A stretch of DNA of 64,000 nucleotides from CAVQBP01 sp963782475. Its GTDB lineage: Bacteria; Bacteroidota; Ignavibacteria; Ignavibacteriales; Ignavibacteriaceae. A model generated the notes under the pieces. It had not been told where the DNA came from and made no database searches. It was given only the letters and a program-made list of their open reading frames with translations. Of this stretch, positions 45,298 to 53,670 are shown one piece after another; the first letter of the stretch is position 1; every line of letters starts with the position of its first letter. The translations under genes were made by a program, and so were the position numbers. The DNA lies in NCBI GenBank assembly GCA_963782475.1, contig CAWAJW010000012.1, forward strand, positions 1,240,001-1,304,000, given 5' to 3'.

Positions 45298-45996
45298 ATG
45301 ACATATAATTCAATAAAACATTTATCTTTTTCTCTTTCACTGTTAATTCATTTAATTCTGCTGGGAATTTTTTTATTGATAAAAATTACACTGGATTACC
45401 CTCCCAAAGAATATGTTGAATTAACATTCGGAACCTCGGGCGAAATTGGTTCTTCCGGGGCAATCGGAACCCAGATTAAAAAGATTGAAGAGATTTCAAA
45501 ACCGCAGCCTAAAAATCAAACGGAAAGCAAAAGCCTGGTTGTAAAAGAAGTTAACCTTCCTAAAGCTAAAAACACGTCTGAAGAAAACGAAGTAAAACCG
45601 GCCGATAAAGAAAAAGAAATCGCTAAAAGTAATAAATCGAAAACCGACGAAAACGAAAACTCGGAAGTTACAACTGAAGGGCAGGGGAATAAAGCAGAAG
45701 GTTCAGGAAGCTTTGGATACGATATTGACTGGGGAGGAAAAGGGAAAAGACAAATATACAGTTATATTATTCCCGAATATCCTGAAGGAGTTCAGAAGGA
45801 AATTGACATCAGGTTAAAATTTTCAATTCTTCCCGATGGAACGGTCGGAAATATTCTCCCTTTAACTAAAGCCGATACTAAACTTGAAAATGCTGCTATA
45901 AATTCTTTGAGACAATGGAGATTTGAACCTTTGGCCCCGGGTCAAAAGCAGCTGGAACAAACTGCTGTTATAGTATTTCCTTACCGTTTACAGTAA
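45298..45996 (+). CDS. TonB-family energy transducer
   Basis: 232 residues: a single membrane helix near the N-terminus (FSLSLLIHLILLGIFLLI) with the S-H pair that couples to ExbB/D, a Lys/Glu/Pro-rich periplasmic linker (about 60-140), and a TonB C-terminal domain (about 150-232; RLKFSILPDGTVGNILPL, AAINSLRQWRFEPLAPG). Likely transfers proton-motive energy to outer-membrane barrels or to peptidoglycan-linked partners. Confidence 0.9.
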   Translation: MTYNSIKHLSFSLSLLIHLILLGIFLLIKITLDYPPKEYVELTFGTSGEIGSSGAIGTQIKKIEEISKPQPKNQTESKSLVVKEVNLPKAKNTSEENEVKPADKEKEIAKSNKSKTDENENSEVTTEGQGNKAEGSGSFGYDIDWGGKGKRQIYSYIIPEYPEGVQKEIDIRLKFSILPDGTVGNILPLTKADTKLENAAINSLRQWRFEPLAPGQKQLEQTAVIVFPYRLQ

Positions 45997-46057
45997 TTTA
46001 AATTTAATAAAACATATTCATTTCCCTGTTTCTTCCTTTCCCCGTTTCTCCGCTTCT

Positions 46058-46348
46058 TCAAGTTCTCCGGTTTCGCGGCTTCTCTTTGTAATAAAACCTG
46101 TAAAAAAAATATTCCCCGGCCGTTAATAAAAGGAGGGAAATAGTATCACGGTCTAAATAATATCCGAAACCTTCCGGCTCTAAAATTAACTTTGCAATTA
46201 TACTGGCAATTGACCATCCTACAGCAAAAAGGATCAGTATCAGAGCAATGTTTAAAAATGCGGTTGAGAGATTTTCTTCCTGCCATTTTTTGGTAAATAT
46301 CACCAGAGCAAAAATCAGGTGGCTGAAAAAGATTATTGAAATTATCAT
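46058..46348 (-). CDS. Small membrane protein of unknown function
   Basis: 96 residues, about three hydrophobic helices (IIFFSHLIFALVIF; ALILILFAVGWSIASIIAKL; TISLLLLTAGEYFFYRFYY) and a basic end. It follows the DUF4199-like gene by 6 bases on the minus strand and is probably cotranscribed. No family recognised. Confidence 0.6.
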   Translation of the reverse strand: MIISIIFFSHLIFALVIFTKKWQEENLSTAFLNIALILILFAVGWSIASIIAKLILEPEGFGYYLDRDTISLLLLTAGEYFFYRFYYKEKPRNRRT

Positions 46349-46354
46349 CTGAGT

Positions 46355-46855
46355 TTAAGGGGTTGAGCGTTTATTTATAAAAGATTTTCCAACCAAACCT
46401 CCCAGCATGCCGAAAATCAGATACATAATTCCGTTGCCTAATAGAACTGCAATTGTATAAAGAAGAGAAAATCCTTTTGTTTGAATATCGGTTGACATTT
46501 TATTAAAGGTTCTCATCATTTCATCGACAACAGAGCCTAAAACGCTTTTTGCAATAGCCGATGATTGCGGCAGTGTTTGAACAAAATCATTAGTATGCGT
46601 AAAGAAGGTAATTATTACATCAAAAAAAGTTGCAAATACGGCTGCAAATAGACCGGTAAGAATACCGAAGGTAATTGCCGTCCCGGTATCAATATCGGCA
46701 TGGCTCATAGTTACTTTTCGATGCAGAAATAGTGATAAGACCGCAGCAGCAGGGATAAGTAAACAAAATCCGAAGCTTTTAATACCAGGAACTGTGGTTA
46801 AAACGGCAGCCCCAAACCCGCAAACTAATGAAGGAAGATATTTTTTTGAAGACAT
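46355..46855 (-). CDS. DUF4199-like membrane protein
   Basis: 166 residues from the ATG at 46855, which sits 1 base after the stop of the upstream DUF2085 gene; an in-frame TTG 33 bases earlier would overlap that gene. Four hydrophobic segments, with DIDTGTAITFGILTGLFAAV and FDVIITFFTHTNDF reminiscent of DUF4199. Function unknown; the family assignment is moderate. Confidence 0.6.
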   Translation of the reverse strand: MSSKKYLPSLVCGFGAAVLTTVPGIKSFGFCLLIPAAAVLSLFLHRKVTMSHADIDTGTAITFGILTGLFAAVFATFFDVIITFFTHTNDFVQTLPQSSAIAKSVLGSVVDEMMRTFNKMSTDIQTKGFSLLYTIAVLLGNGIMYLIFGMLGGLVGKSFINKRSTP

Positions 46856-46856
46856 C

Positions 46857-47390
46857 CTATTTTTCTTTTTTAAAAAATTCTTTTTCAAGAATAATTAAAA
46901 TATAAAGAAATGCAACCGAACCAAAAAAAAATCCGGTTACAAAAGCAAAATATTTTGAATAATTAAAAATACCCGGAGAATATATTAATACATCTGCAAT
47001 TATTGCAGACAGTCCGGCTATAAATAAATTTCTGCTTATTCTAATTCGTTTTAAAAAAATTGAAATGAATGAAAACACCAGCGCACCAAGATAAATTCCC
47101 GTGCACCGTACACAAACAAATAACTTTTCACCTGAAATTGAGAAAGTTTTTAGATTATCCTGGTAGCAGACTGATGAATAAATCTTTTTTAAAAGGGGAG
47201 AGAAAACAATAACCCCGGCTGAATCTGGAAAAATTGATCGTAACGTGAAACCGATACACCAAAATAAAAGAATTAAGAAAAGTAATAACCGGATTAAAGA
47301 AAAATTCTGAAAGAGAGGTGTTCTCCTCGAAATGCGCCGGTTTAATTCAGCTTCAATTTTTGTTTCATAGTTATGTAAATAAGTTAACAT
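46857..47390 (-). CDS. DUF2085 membrane protein
   Basis: 177 residues, four to five membrane helices. The cysteine motif LFVCVRCTGIYLGALVF, with a further Cys in YSSVCYQDNLKTF, is the DUF2085 hallmark. Function unknown. Its ATG overlaps the stop of the NHL-propeller gene by one base (TGATG), so translation is coupled. Confidence 0.82.
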   Translation of the reverse strand: MLTYLHNYETKIEAELNRRISRRTPLFQNFSLIRLLLFLILLFWCIGFTLRSIFPDSAGVIVFSPLLKKIYSSVCYQDNLKTFSISGEKLFVCVRCTGIYLGALVFSFISIFLKRIRISRNLFIAGLSAIIADVLIYSPGIFNYSKYFAFVTGFFFGSVAFLYILIILEKEFFKKEK

Positions 47391-48238
47391 CAGGTCCCGG
47401 TTTTGCTGTATACAATTATTTTTTCAGGCGTAAGGAGATATAACTTACCGTTAAATATTAAACTGCTGACTATGCTTGTGGAATCTTCTAATTCTTCCAG
47501 GATGATTTCATTTAAAGAAAATTGCTGATTCAAATCAGCAAGGAAAATTCTTTTTTTAGTGTTTACAGTCATTTTGTTAAAAATTATGTTGACGCTTTCC
47601 AGGTCATAGCCGGAATTAAAAATAGAAATACCGTTCCCGTATTGATCAAAAACAACAATTCTTTCTCCATCCAGCACAAAAAGAAAATTGTTTGAAGATA
47701 TTGAAAATTTTTTCGGATTCGAAAGGGCATATGCCCCTGCATCAAAACCGCCGAAATTCATTATGAAATTCCCGAAAAGATCAAATTTAAGTATCCGTTT
47801 ATTTTCTGTGTCAAGGATAAATAGATCACCTAAATTGGAAGTTGCACAACTAGCCGGATAGCCGAACCGTTCATTTTTATTATCATTTTCACGTGTATAA
47901 AGCTGGGATATGAAATTTAAATCTTTATCGAACCTCTGGATCCTGTTATTATTTTTATCGCAGACATAAACATTTAACGGAGTCGCAAAAACATCAGCAG
48001 GATTATCAAATGCTCCTTCATTCCATCCATAACCTCCGCAGTCTTTCACCACGTTTCCCAAAGTATCTAATTTATAGATTTCATCTTTTTCTGAATCGGT
48101 CACATATAAAAATCCTGAACTGCTCATACAGAAAGAAGAAGCATCCTTAAAGCTTCCGATTGAATTTTCTAAATGATATGTTTGAGAAAAGATTATGTTT
48201 GAAGAGAAGATTACTATAAATGTTATGAATTTCAGCAT
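47390..48238 (-). CDS. Exported NHL-type six-bladed beta-propeller protein
   Basis: 282 residues from the ATG at 48238. A signal peptide (MLKFITFIVIFSSNIIFSQ) precedes six blades of about 40 residues with the NHL pattern, e.g. FDNPADVFATPLNVYVCDKN followed by NNRIQRFDKDLNFI, and LGDLFILDTENKRILKFDLF. Likely periplasmic ligand-binding or scaffold protein; partners unknown. First gene of a four-gene minus-strand operon. Confidence 0.8.
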   Translation of the reverse strand: MLKFITFIVIFSSNIIFSQTYHLENSIGSFKDASSFCMSSSGFLYVTDSEKDEIYKLDTLGNVVKDCGGYGWNEGAFDNPADVFATPLNVYVCDKNNNRIQRFDKDLNFISQLYTRENDNKNERFGYPASCATSNLGDLFILDTENKRILKFDLFGNFIMNFGGFDAGAYALSNPKKFSISSNNFLFVLDGERIVVFDQYGNGISIFNSGYDLESVNIIFNKMTVNTKKRIFLADLNQQFSLNEIILEELEDSTSIVSSLIFNGKLYLLTPEKIIVYSKTGT

Positions 48239-48349
48239 CAATATACTTTGAATATGTTTACTGCTAAAATATAAATACTATAATAATATTAAAAAAGGTG
48301 AATTGGAATTTGAAAAGGGATTTAATATGATTCTAAAATTTTTTAATTG

Positions 48350-48421
48350 CTGCCCTGTAAGGACTCGAACCTTAAAACCAGCATCCAGAGTGCTGTGTGT
48401 TGCCAATTACACCACAGGGCA
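48350..48421 (-). tRNA. tRNA-Gln(CTG)
   Basis: 72 nt. On the minus strand the acceptor TGCCCTG pairs with CAGGGCA, the discriminator is G as expected for glutamine, the anticodon stem CAGCA/TGCTG closes CTCTGGA (anticodon CTG, reads CAG), and the T arm is AAGGTTCGAGTCCTT. CCA is not encoded. Confidence 0.95.
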
Positions 48422-48466
48422 ATTTTTGAACAACAAATATAATTATTTTTTTAACTCTTATTCAAT

Positions 48467-48606
48467 TCATCTGCATATTTGGCCCTCTTTCCTTACCTCC
48501 GGTATTTCTTCTTGTTTGAATTGATCATTATCTTGACGACTGTTTCTTTGTCTTGGGACCTCTAATATTGTTGTATCTGCTATGGAGCCTTTTTTAACAG
48601 AATTTC
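48467..48606 (-). pseudogene. Remnant of an IS5-family transposase
   Basis: A minus-strand frame of about 45 codons reads NSVKKGSIADTTILEVPRQR followed by NSRQDNDQFKQEEIPEV, and ends in a stop. This matches from memory the internal segment of IS5-group transposases (VKxGxIVDATIxExPRQRNxRxEN), including the second catalytic Asp region (here IAD instead of VDA). No upstream or downstream parts and no terminal inverted repeats are visible, so it is a decayed fragment. Confidence 0.55.
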
Positions 48607-48842
48607 ATTCCTTTCTAATTACTTTTATACTCTGCGATTGTAGCGGATTCTTCCTTTTTTATTTGTATTAAGATTATTTATATAATTTTATTTTTTTATC
48701 TTATATCTATTTTAAATTAGTTTTTAAAAAGTGCACTGATTATAATGCAGACTTAAAAATCAATTTTGGCAGGAGAAATACTTACGGTTTTCCTGCAAAC
48801 TTATTGCAGAAATAATAATGTTTATTTTAAGGGACTATTCTG
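48607..48842. other. Leader region upstream of the carboxylesterase gene
   Basis: AT-rich, no gene. GCAGGAGAAA (48767-48776) followed by TTTTCCTGCA (48788-48797) gives a short imperfect hairpin about 50 bases before the esterase start; no other signal is evident. Confidence 0.3.
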
Positions 48843-50393
48843 ATGAAGAAAATATTTAATTTTATTTTAATGTTTATTATGTCTATTGCGGGATTTGGCA
48901 TTGCTCAGCAGCCTGAACCGGTTAAAGTCGAAGGCGGATTATTACAGGGGACGCTCAAAGATGGAGTGACGGTTTACAAAGGTGTTCCGTACGCTGCGCC
49001 GCCTGTCGGTGAGTTGCGTTGGCGTGCACCGCAGCCTCCTGTCCAATGGAAAGGAACACGAAAAGCAGACAAATTTTCAGCTAATCCTATGCAAGTCATG
49101 GTGCATGAATTAGGGCCTTGGACCGCAGAATATCAGCCGCAAGGAGGAGTGAGTGAAGATTGCTTATATCTAAATATATGGACTGCAGCTAAATCATCAA
49201 AAGATATCCGTCCTGTGTTGATGTATATTCCTGGCGGTGCATTCACAGGCGGATCTGGTAATGTACCTCTATATAACGGTCAAAATTTGGCGAAAAAAGG
49301 AGTGGTCGTCGTTACGATCAATTACCGTGTAGGAGTATTTGGATTTCTCGCACTTCCTGAATTAACAAAGGAATCGAAGCATAATTCTTCTGGAAATTAC
49401 GGACTGCTGGATCAGGTAGCGGCGCTTAAATGGATCAAAAGGAATATCTTGGTTTTCGGCGGGGATCCGGATCGTGTCACAATAATGGGACAGTCAGCTG
49501 GAGCATCTTCCGTAAACTTCCTGACGGCATCACCGCTGGCGAAAGGACTATTCATCCGGGCAATTGCCGAGAGCGGCACCAACGACATGATCGGTCCTGG
49601 AGAAAATCTGAATTCGGCGGAACAATATGGAGCGGAGTTCGCAAAATCCATGGGAGCTGCATCATTAGCTCAATTAAGAGAGGTGCCTGCAGCCGAATTA
49701 ATCGATTCTACTAATAACAAATATCGATTTCTTCCAATCGTGGATGGATGGTTTCTACCAAGCAGTGCAGATAATGTCTTTAAAGAGGGGAAGCAAAACG
49801 ATGCAGCTACAATAACCGGCTGGGTTGCTGATGAAGGGAGTTTCAGCGGTACATATGGAAAAATTCCGGCAGAAGATTTTCGGAAACAGGTGAGACAAAA
49901 GGCGGGTGAACTGGCGGATGAAATTCTGAAACTTTATCCTGCTTCTACAGAAGCCGAAGCCGTTGATTCGCAGAAGAAATTAGCTCGTGACATTTCAGTA
50001 GTCTCAATGTACTTATGGGGAGTAAAACGTGAGAAGACGGGAAAAACAGATTTATATACATACCTGTTCGTTCATCCACAACCCGGAACTACTAAAAAGC
50101 GCTATCAAACATTCCACTCATCGGAACTGCCATACGTATTTGACAATCTGAAGATGTCGCCTCGGCCATGGACAACAGAAGATGAGAAGATCGCAAAGAC
50201 AATGTCGGATTATTGGATAGACTTTATCTTGAGGGGAGATCCCAATGGAAATGGATTGCCGAAGTGGCCGGCATTTAAAAAAACAGGGGAAGAGACTATG
50301 GAATTGGGTGATAAGATGGGAACCACCTATTTTGCCGGTAAAAAGAAGTTCGAAACTCTGAAGAAACTATTGCAGGATACAATGCCCCGATGA
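48843..50393 (+). CDS. Exported type-B carboxylesterase
   Basis: 516 residues, signal peptide (MKKIFNFILMFIMSIAGFGIAQ). Alpha/beta-hydrolase of the carboxylesterase type-B family: FKGVPYAAPPVGELRW-like start, EDCLYLNIW, oxyanion region PGGAFTGGSG, nucleophile S218 in GQSAGA, an acidic residue in WVADEGSF, and catalytic His in HSSELPYVF. Hydrolyses esters or acyl groups of an exported substrate. Its base composition is visibly GC-richer than its neighbours (about half of the bases in lines near 49021 and 49561, against about a quarter at 50581), suggesting recent acquisition. Confidence 0.92.
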   Translation: MKKIFNFILMFIMSIAGFGIAQQPEPVKVEGGLLQGTLKDGVTVYKGVPYAAPPVGELRWRAPQPPVQWKGTRKADKFSANPMQVMVHELGPWTAEYQPQGGVSEDCLYLNIWTAAKSSKDIRPVLMYIPGGAFTGGSGNVPLYNGQNLAKKGVVVVTINYRVGVFGFLALPELTKESKHNSSGNYGLLDQVAALKWIKRNILVFGGDPDRVTIMGQSAGASSVNFLTASPLAKGLFIRAIAESGTNDMIGPGENLNSAEQYGAEFAKSMGAASLAQLREVPAAELIDSTNNKYRFLPIVDGWFLPSSADNVFKEGKQNDAATITGWVADEGSFSGTYGKIPAEDFRKQVRQKAGELADEILKLYPASTEAEAVDSQKKLARDISVVSMYLWGVKREKTGKTDLYTYLFVHPQPGTTKKRYQTFHSSELPYVFDNLKMSPRPWTTEDEKIAKTMSDYWIDFILRGDPNGNGLPKWPAFKKTGEETMELGDKMGTTYFAGKKKFETLKKLLQDTMPR

Positions 50394-50587
50394 TAAAAGA
50401 GCTGTCGAATATCTCAAGGCAGCTTAGGCGGATGTTTTATTTCAATAGCTCAGCATAGTCAAAATAATGTAAAATATTGAACGATATTGAAAGGATTACT
50501 ATCTATTTAATCTGTCTCGTTTTCATGCGAAATTCAAAAAACTTAATTTAATTAATTTCTAATATTTCATAAACATGAGATAATAAA

Positions 50588-51634
50588 ATGAGAAAAACAT
50601 TTTCTAAAACCGGAATAAATCTAAAATTTAAAATAGTGCTGATATTAATTTTTTGTTCTATTTTTCCAAACCTAACTAAAAGTCAATCTTCAGTACAGGC
50701 AGATTCAATATTGAAAAATAAGCAGGCTGAATTTAGTAAATGGAAATATGGTATGTTTCTCCATTTTAATATGGCTACCTATATCGACAAAGAATGGGCT
50801 ACAGGTTACGAAGATCCTTTAATTTTTAATCCGGTCAGACTTAATTGTAATCAATGGATAGATGCAATTAAGGATGCCGGAATGAATTATGCAGTTTTGA
50901 CTGTTAAGCATACCGGAGGCTGGTGTTTATGGGATAGTAAATACACAACTCATGATATTGCAGCATTTAAAAATTATAAAAACGGAAAAGGGGATATTGT
51001 AAGGGAATTTGTTAACGCCTGCCGGAAGCAAAATATAAAAGTTGGTTTGTATTATTGTCTTCCGGGTGATTATTCCAATTCCTTTGGAAATTCACTTGCC
51101 CCCGGACAAAAAGATCTGCATGGTTTGCCTCCTGAAGCCGAAGGTGATTTCGAAGGCTTCGTTGAAAGACAGGTAACCGAATTACTTTCTAATTATGGAC
51201 CAATCGATCTGATCTGGTTTGATCAGTACTCAAATAAATATACTGGTAAATATTGGCTGCAGTTAAAAGCATTGATTAATAAGCTCCAGCCCAACTGTAT
51301 TGTTTTGGCAAACAATGCCGACAATTATGTTGATTCTGACATCATTGGATATGAATATCCTTATTGGATAAAAGCAAATCCCGCGAAAGCACTTCCCCCT
51401 AAAGAGAATAAAAATGTTTCTGAAGTTTGTGATTGTATAGATGCAGATGGCATTTGGTTCTGGCATACGGGCAAAGTTACGCTCCAGAGCGCACATCAGA
51501 TAGCTGACATGTTAAAATTGTGTAATTCACGAAGTACAAATCTGCTCTTGGATGTACCTCCGGATCGGGATGGCTTAATTAAAGATTTTTACATTAAGCG
51601 ATTGATAGAGGTAAGAAAAATAATTTATCATTAA
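50588..51634 (+). CDS. GH29 alpha-L-fucosidase, exported
   Basis: 348 residues with a signal peptide (about 1-33). GH29 catalytic barrel: FSKWKYGMFLHFNMAT, NYAVLTVKHTGGWCLWDS and the nucleophile Asp in PIDLIWFDQYS (D212). The C-terminal beta domain common in longer GH29 enzymes is absent, and the protein ends soon after STNLLLDVPPDRDGLI. Removes alpha-L-fucose from glycans outside the cytoplasm. Composition returns to the AT-rich norm. Confidence 0.9.
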   Translation: MRKTFSKTGINLKFKIVLILIFCSIFPNLTKSQSSVQADSILKNKQAEFSKWKYGMFLHFNMATYIDKEWATGYEDPLIFNPVRLNCNQWIDAIKDAGMNYAVLTVKHTGGWCLWDSKYTTHDIAAFKNYKNGKGDIVREFVNACRKQNIKVGLYYCLPGDYSNSFGNSLAPGQKDLHGLPPEAEGDFEGFVERQVTELLSNYGPIDLIWFDQYSNKYTGKYWLQLKALINKLQPNCIVLANNADNYVDSDIIGYEYPYWIKANPAKALPPKENKNVSEVCDCIDADGIWFWHTGKVTLQSAHQIADMLKLCNSRSTNLLLDVPPDRDGLIKDFYIKRLIEVRKIIYH

Positions 51635-51870
51635 TTCTTATCATCATGGCTGGATAAAGAAATGGTGAGTCCTCAAAAAAGCAGAAGCATTTTATTTGTT
51701 AACTTAAGTTATTTAGATTATTTTGAAAAGCGATAGTTATCCCTTGTTGTAATTAAAACTTTTATTTTAATACATTGAAACTTATATTTCTCATTGAGAT
51801 TTATTAAAATATAGAAGTTGTGGCTTTGAATCTGTGCAGTTTTAATTTTGATTAGAAATAATTTAAAATA

Positions 51871-51908
51871 TAATTGTTAATTGTTCATTTTTAATTGTTC
51901 ATTGATTT
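51871..51908 (+). repeat. AT-rich repeat upstream of tRNA-Glu
   Basis: TAATTGTTAATTGTTCATTT followed by TTAATTGTTCATTGATTT, similar in order to 2291-2327 upstream of tRNA-Leu. Possibly the same dispersed element; low complexity is a caveat. Confidence 0.35.
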
Positions 51909-51913
51909 ATATA

Positions 51914-51990
51914 GGCGCGTTCGTCTAGTGGCTTAGGACATCGCCCTCTCAAGGCGGAGACCGCGGGTTCGAATCCCGCACGCGCTACCA
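51914..51990 (+). tRNA. tRNA-Glu(CTC) with encoded CCA
   Basis: Acceptor GGCGCGT pairs with ACGCGCT (first pair G-U), anticodon stem TCGCC/GGCGG closes CTCTCAA (anticodon CTC, reads GAG), T arm CGGGTTCGAATCCCG. Discriminator A at 51987, then a genomic CCA, the only one of the five tRNAs here that has it. Confidence 0.93.
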
Positions 51991-52111
51991 ATTCAAACTC
52001 CTCTTCGTTTTTATTGGCAATTCCAACAAGTCTAAATAAAAAAGAGTGTATCTTCGGCGTGGATATGATTTTTTTAGGTTTCCTAAAAAAAATTCTCTTT
52101 TTATGATAGAT

Positions 52112-52139
52112 AAAAAAAGGAGAGTCTAAAACTCTCCTT
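52112..52139 (-). terminator. Terminator of the Lys/His-rich protein gene
   Basis: AAGGAGAGT (52117-52125) pairs with ACTCTCCTT (52131-52139) over a 5-nt loop; on the minus strand a U-run follows (A-run at 52112-52118). It is 22 bases after the stop at 52161. Confidence 0.88.
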
Positions 52140-52160
52140 AATTTGCAAGAAATATAAAGG

Positions 52161-52388
52161 TTATTTCGTTTTTGTTGAATCTGATTTCATCTTAGATGAT
52201 TTATGTGTCTTATGATGGGTAGCAGTTTTTGTCGATTTCATTTTGTGTGTTTTAGCTTTTGTGCTGTCCACCATCATAGTTTTGTGGTGAGTTTTCTTAG
52301 GCATCTTTTCCTGAGCAAAAGATGAACTGCATATTCCTAGAACAAAAAACGAAAGAACCATAACTAAAGAAATTAAACGTGTTTTCAT
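52161..52388 (-). CDS. Small exported Lys/Thr/His-rich protein
   Basis: 75 residues. A clear signal peptide (MKTRLISLVMVLSFFVLGIC, cleaved near SFAQ) precedes a mature part of about 50 residues made almost wholly of Lys, Thr, Ser, His and Met (e.g. KTHKMKSTKTATHHKTHKSS). It is strongly basic, lacks hydrophobic core residues and is probably disordered. Similar small exported basic proteins are seen in Bacteroidota without known role; metal or polyanion binding is conceivable. It has its own terminator. Confidence 0.65.
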   Translation of the reverse strand: MKTRLISLVMVLSFFVLGICSSSFAQEKMPKKTHHKTMMVDSTKAKTHKMKSTKTATHHKTHKSSKMKSDSTKTK

Positions 52389-52652
52389 TTTTACCCTCTT
52401 AATTTTTGTTTTGAAATTTTCATTAATCAGCCGGGGAAACTTATCTTTTATTGATTAAGGAATCATTAAAATAAGATTAATGAATTTTAATATATTCTTG
52501 TTTTCTTTGAAAATAGCCCTTTTTATTTAGATGAAATGTCTGCTTAGAACGAGTATATGCGGAGTGTTGTTATTCTTAATATGCTTTTTAGAAGAGAATT
52601 GCAATCAAATGAATTCTGAGAATCTTCCTGAGCTTAAAGTATCCGGCAAAAT

Positions 52653-53372
52653 CTATATGATTTTAACCATACCTGTTTCTAAGATACTTTTCAATCCTTC
52701 TTTGCAATTTTCGGGAATCGGCGCTTTCATTAAATCAAAAATTGTTTTATCGGAATCATATTCAATTCTCTGCAAAATAGTATTGCCGTTTTCATATACA
52801 GCATAACATGCTTGCCCGCCGTCTCTTGCTAATCCTACGCTTCCGGGATTTACTATTAATGAATAATCAACTTTCTTTATATATTGAAGATGTGTATGGC
52901 CGACAAGAACGTATTCTGCAATAATATCATCTAACTCATCTTCTATTTCGTCTTCATTTAAATATTTGGAAATATCTCCCAGCGGCGAAGCATGCGCGAG
53001 AAAAAATGTGTTATTATCGGAATCGGACTGGCGACCCGGCAGATGTGCTTTATCAAGTACGGGCATATTTCTAAGAAACTGTTTATCATCTTCATTCAAA
53101 ACTGCATCATGCCACTTTCTTGTGGCGATTGAATATTCACGAAATGCACCCATGCTGTTGCAATCTGTGTTGTAACCTAATGCATGATCATGGTTGCCTC
53201 TCACATAATAATCTGCGTTTTCTTTTATAAAATTTAAGCATTCCTTTGGATTTGGACCGTAGTCAACTACATCCCCGAGAAAAATTAATTTATCGTAAGA
53301 ACTTTCTTTTTCTAAAACTGCTTTAAGTGCCGGGTAATTTGCATGTATATCCGAAATTATTAATGCTTTCAT
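52653..53372 (-). CDS. Calcineurin-like metallophosphoesterase (YfcE/DUF type)
   Basis: 239 residues from the ATG at 53372; an in-frame start 30 bases earlier adds MQFLIFGIGY, which is not part of the family. Metal-binding motifs in order: SDIHAN (DxH), GDVVDYGPNP (GDxxD), GNHDHA (GNHD) and VLVGHTHLQY (GHTH). A bi-metal phosphodiesterase/phosphatase, cytoplasmic. The substrate is unknown. Monocistronic. Confidence 0.88.
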   Translation of the reverse strand: MKALIISDIHANYPALKAVLEKESSYDKLIFLGDVVDYGPNPKECLNFIKENADYYVRGNHDHALGYNTDCNSMGAFREYSIATRKWHDAVLNEDDKQFLRNMPVLDKAHLPGRQSDSDNNTFFLAHASPLGDISKYLNEDEIEDELDDIIAEYVLVGHTHLQYIKKVDYSLIVNPGSVGLARDGGQACYAVYENGNTILQRIEYDSDKTIFDLMKAPIPENCKEGLKSILETGMVKII

Positions 53373-53570
53373 ATAACCAATCCCAAAAATTAAAAATTGC
53401 ACCGGTATAAGAAGGTCTCATCAATATGAAATCCCAATCGTGAAAAATTAAATTATATATTTAAGATGTTATTTCCAATATTTTTTGAACATCTTATTAA
53501 AATTGTGATTCCTAAAAAATGGGAAGAACTATAAATTGTATTTCATAATACCAATTGATAATTTTACATA

Positions 53571-53630
53571 CTGCAATGGAGTTTGCACTTAAATGTCCTA
53601 AGTAGCATACCGGATTGATAACTCCTATTT
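53571..53630 (+). promoter_or_regulatory. Fluoride riboswitch (crcB motif)
   Basis: The order of conserved parts matches the crcB motif as I recall it: GCAATGGAGTTTGCACTTAA at 53573, loop AAATGTCC, hairpin, GGATTGATAACTCCTA. GGAGTT (53578-53583) pairs with AACTCC (53620-53625), and GTCC (53595-53598) with GGAT (53612-53615). TATTTTTG follows, giving possible intrinsic termination. It lies 41 bases before crcB, the classical target. Confidence 0.85.
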
Positions 53631-53670
53631 TTGTAAATGTTTTTAATGATAAATATTAGGAGAATACCAG

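Noticed and set aside
48350..51990. Integrative element bounded by the two tRNA genes
   Set aside because: No integrase, no direct repeat of a tRNA 3' end was found, and tRNA-Gln is oriented away from the segment.
52531..52806. 91-codon plus-strand ORF with a signal-peptide-like start
   Set aside because: More than half of it lies antisense inside the well-supported metallophosphoesterase gene; the hydrophobic start may be chance.
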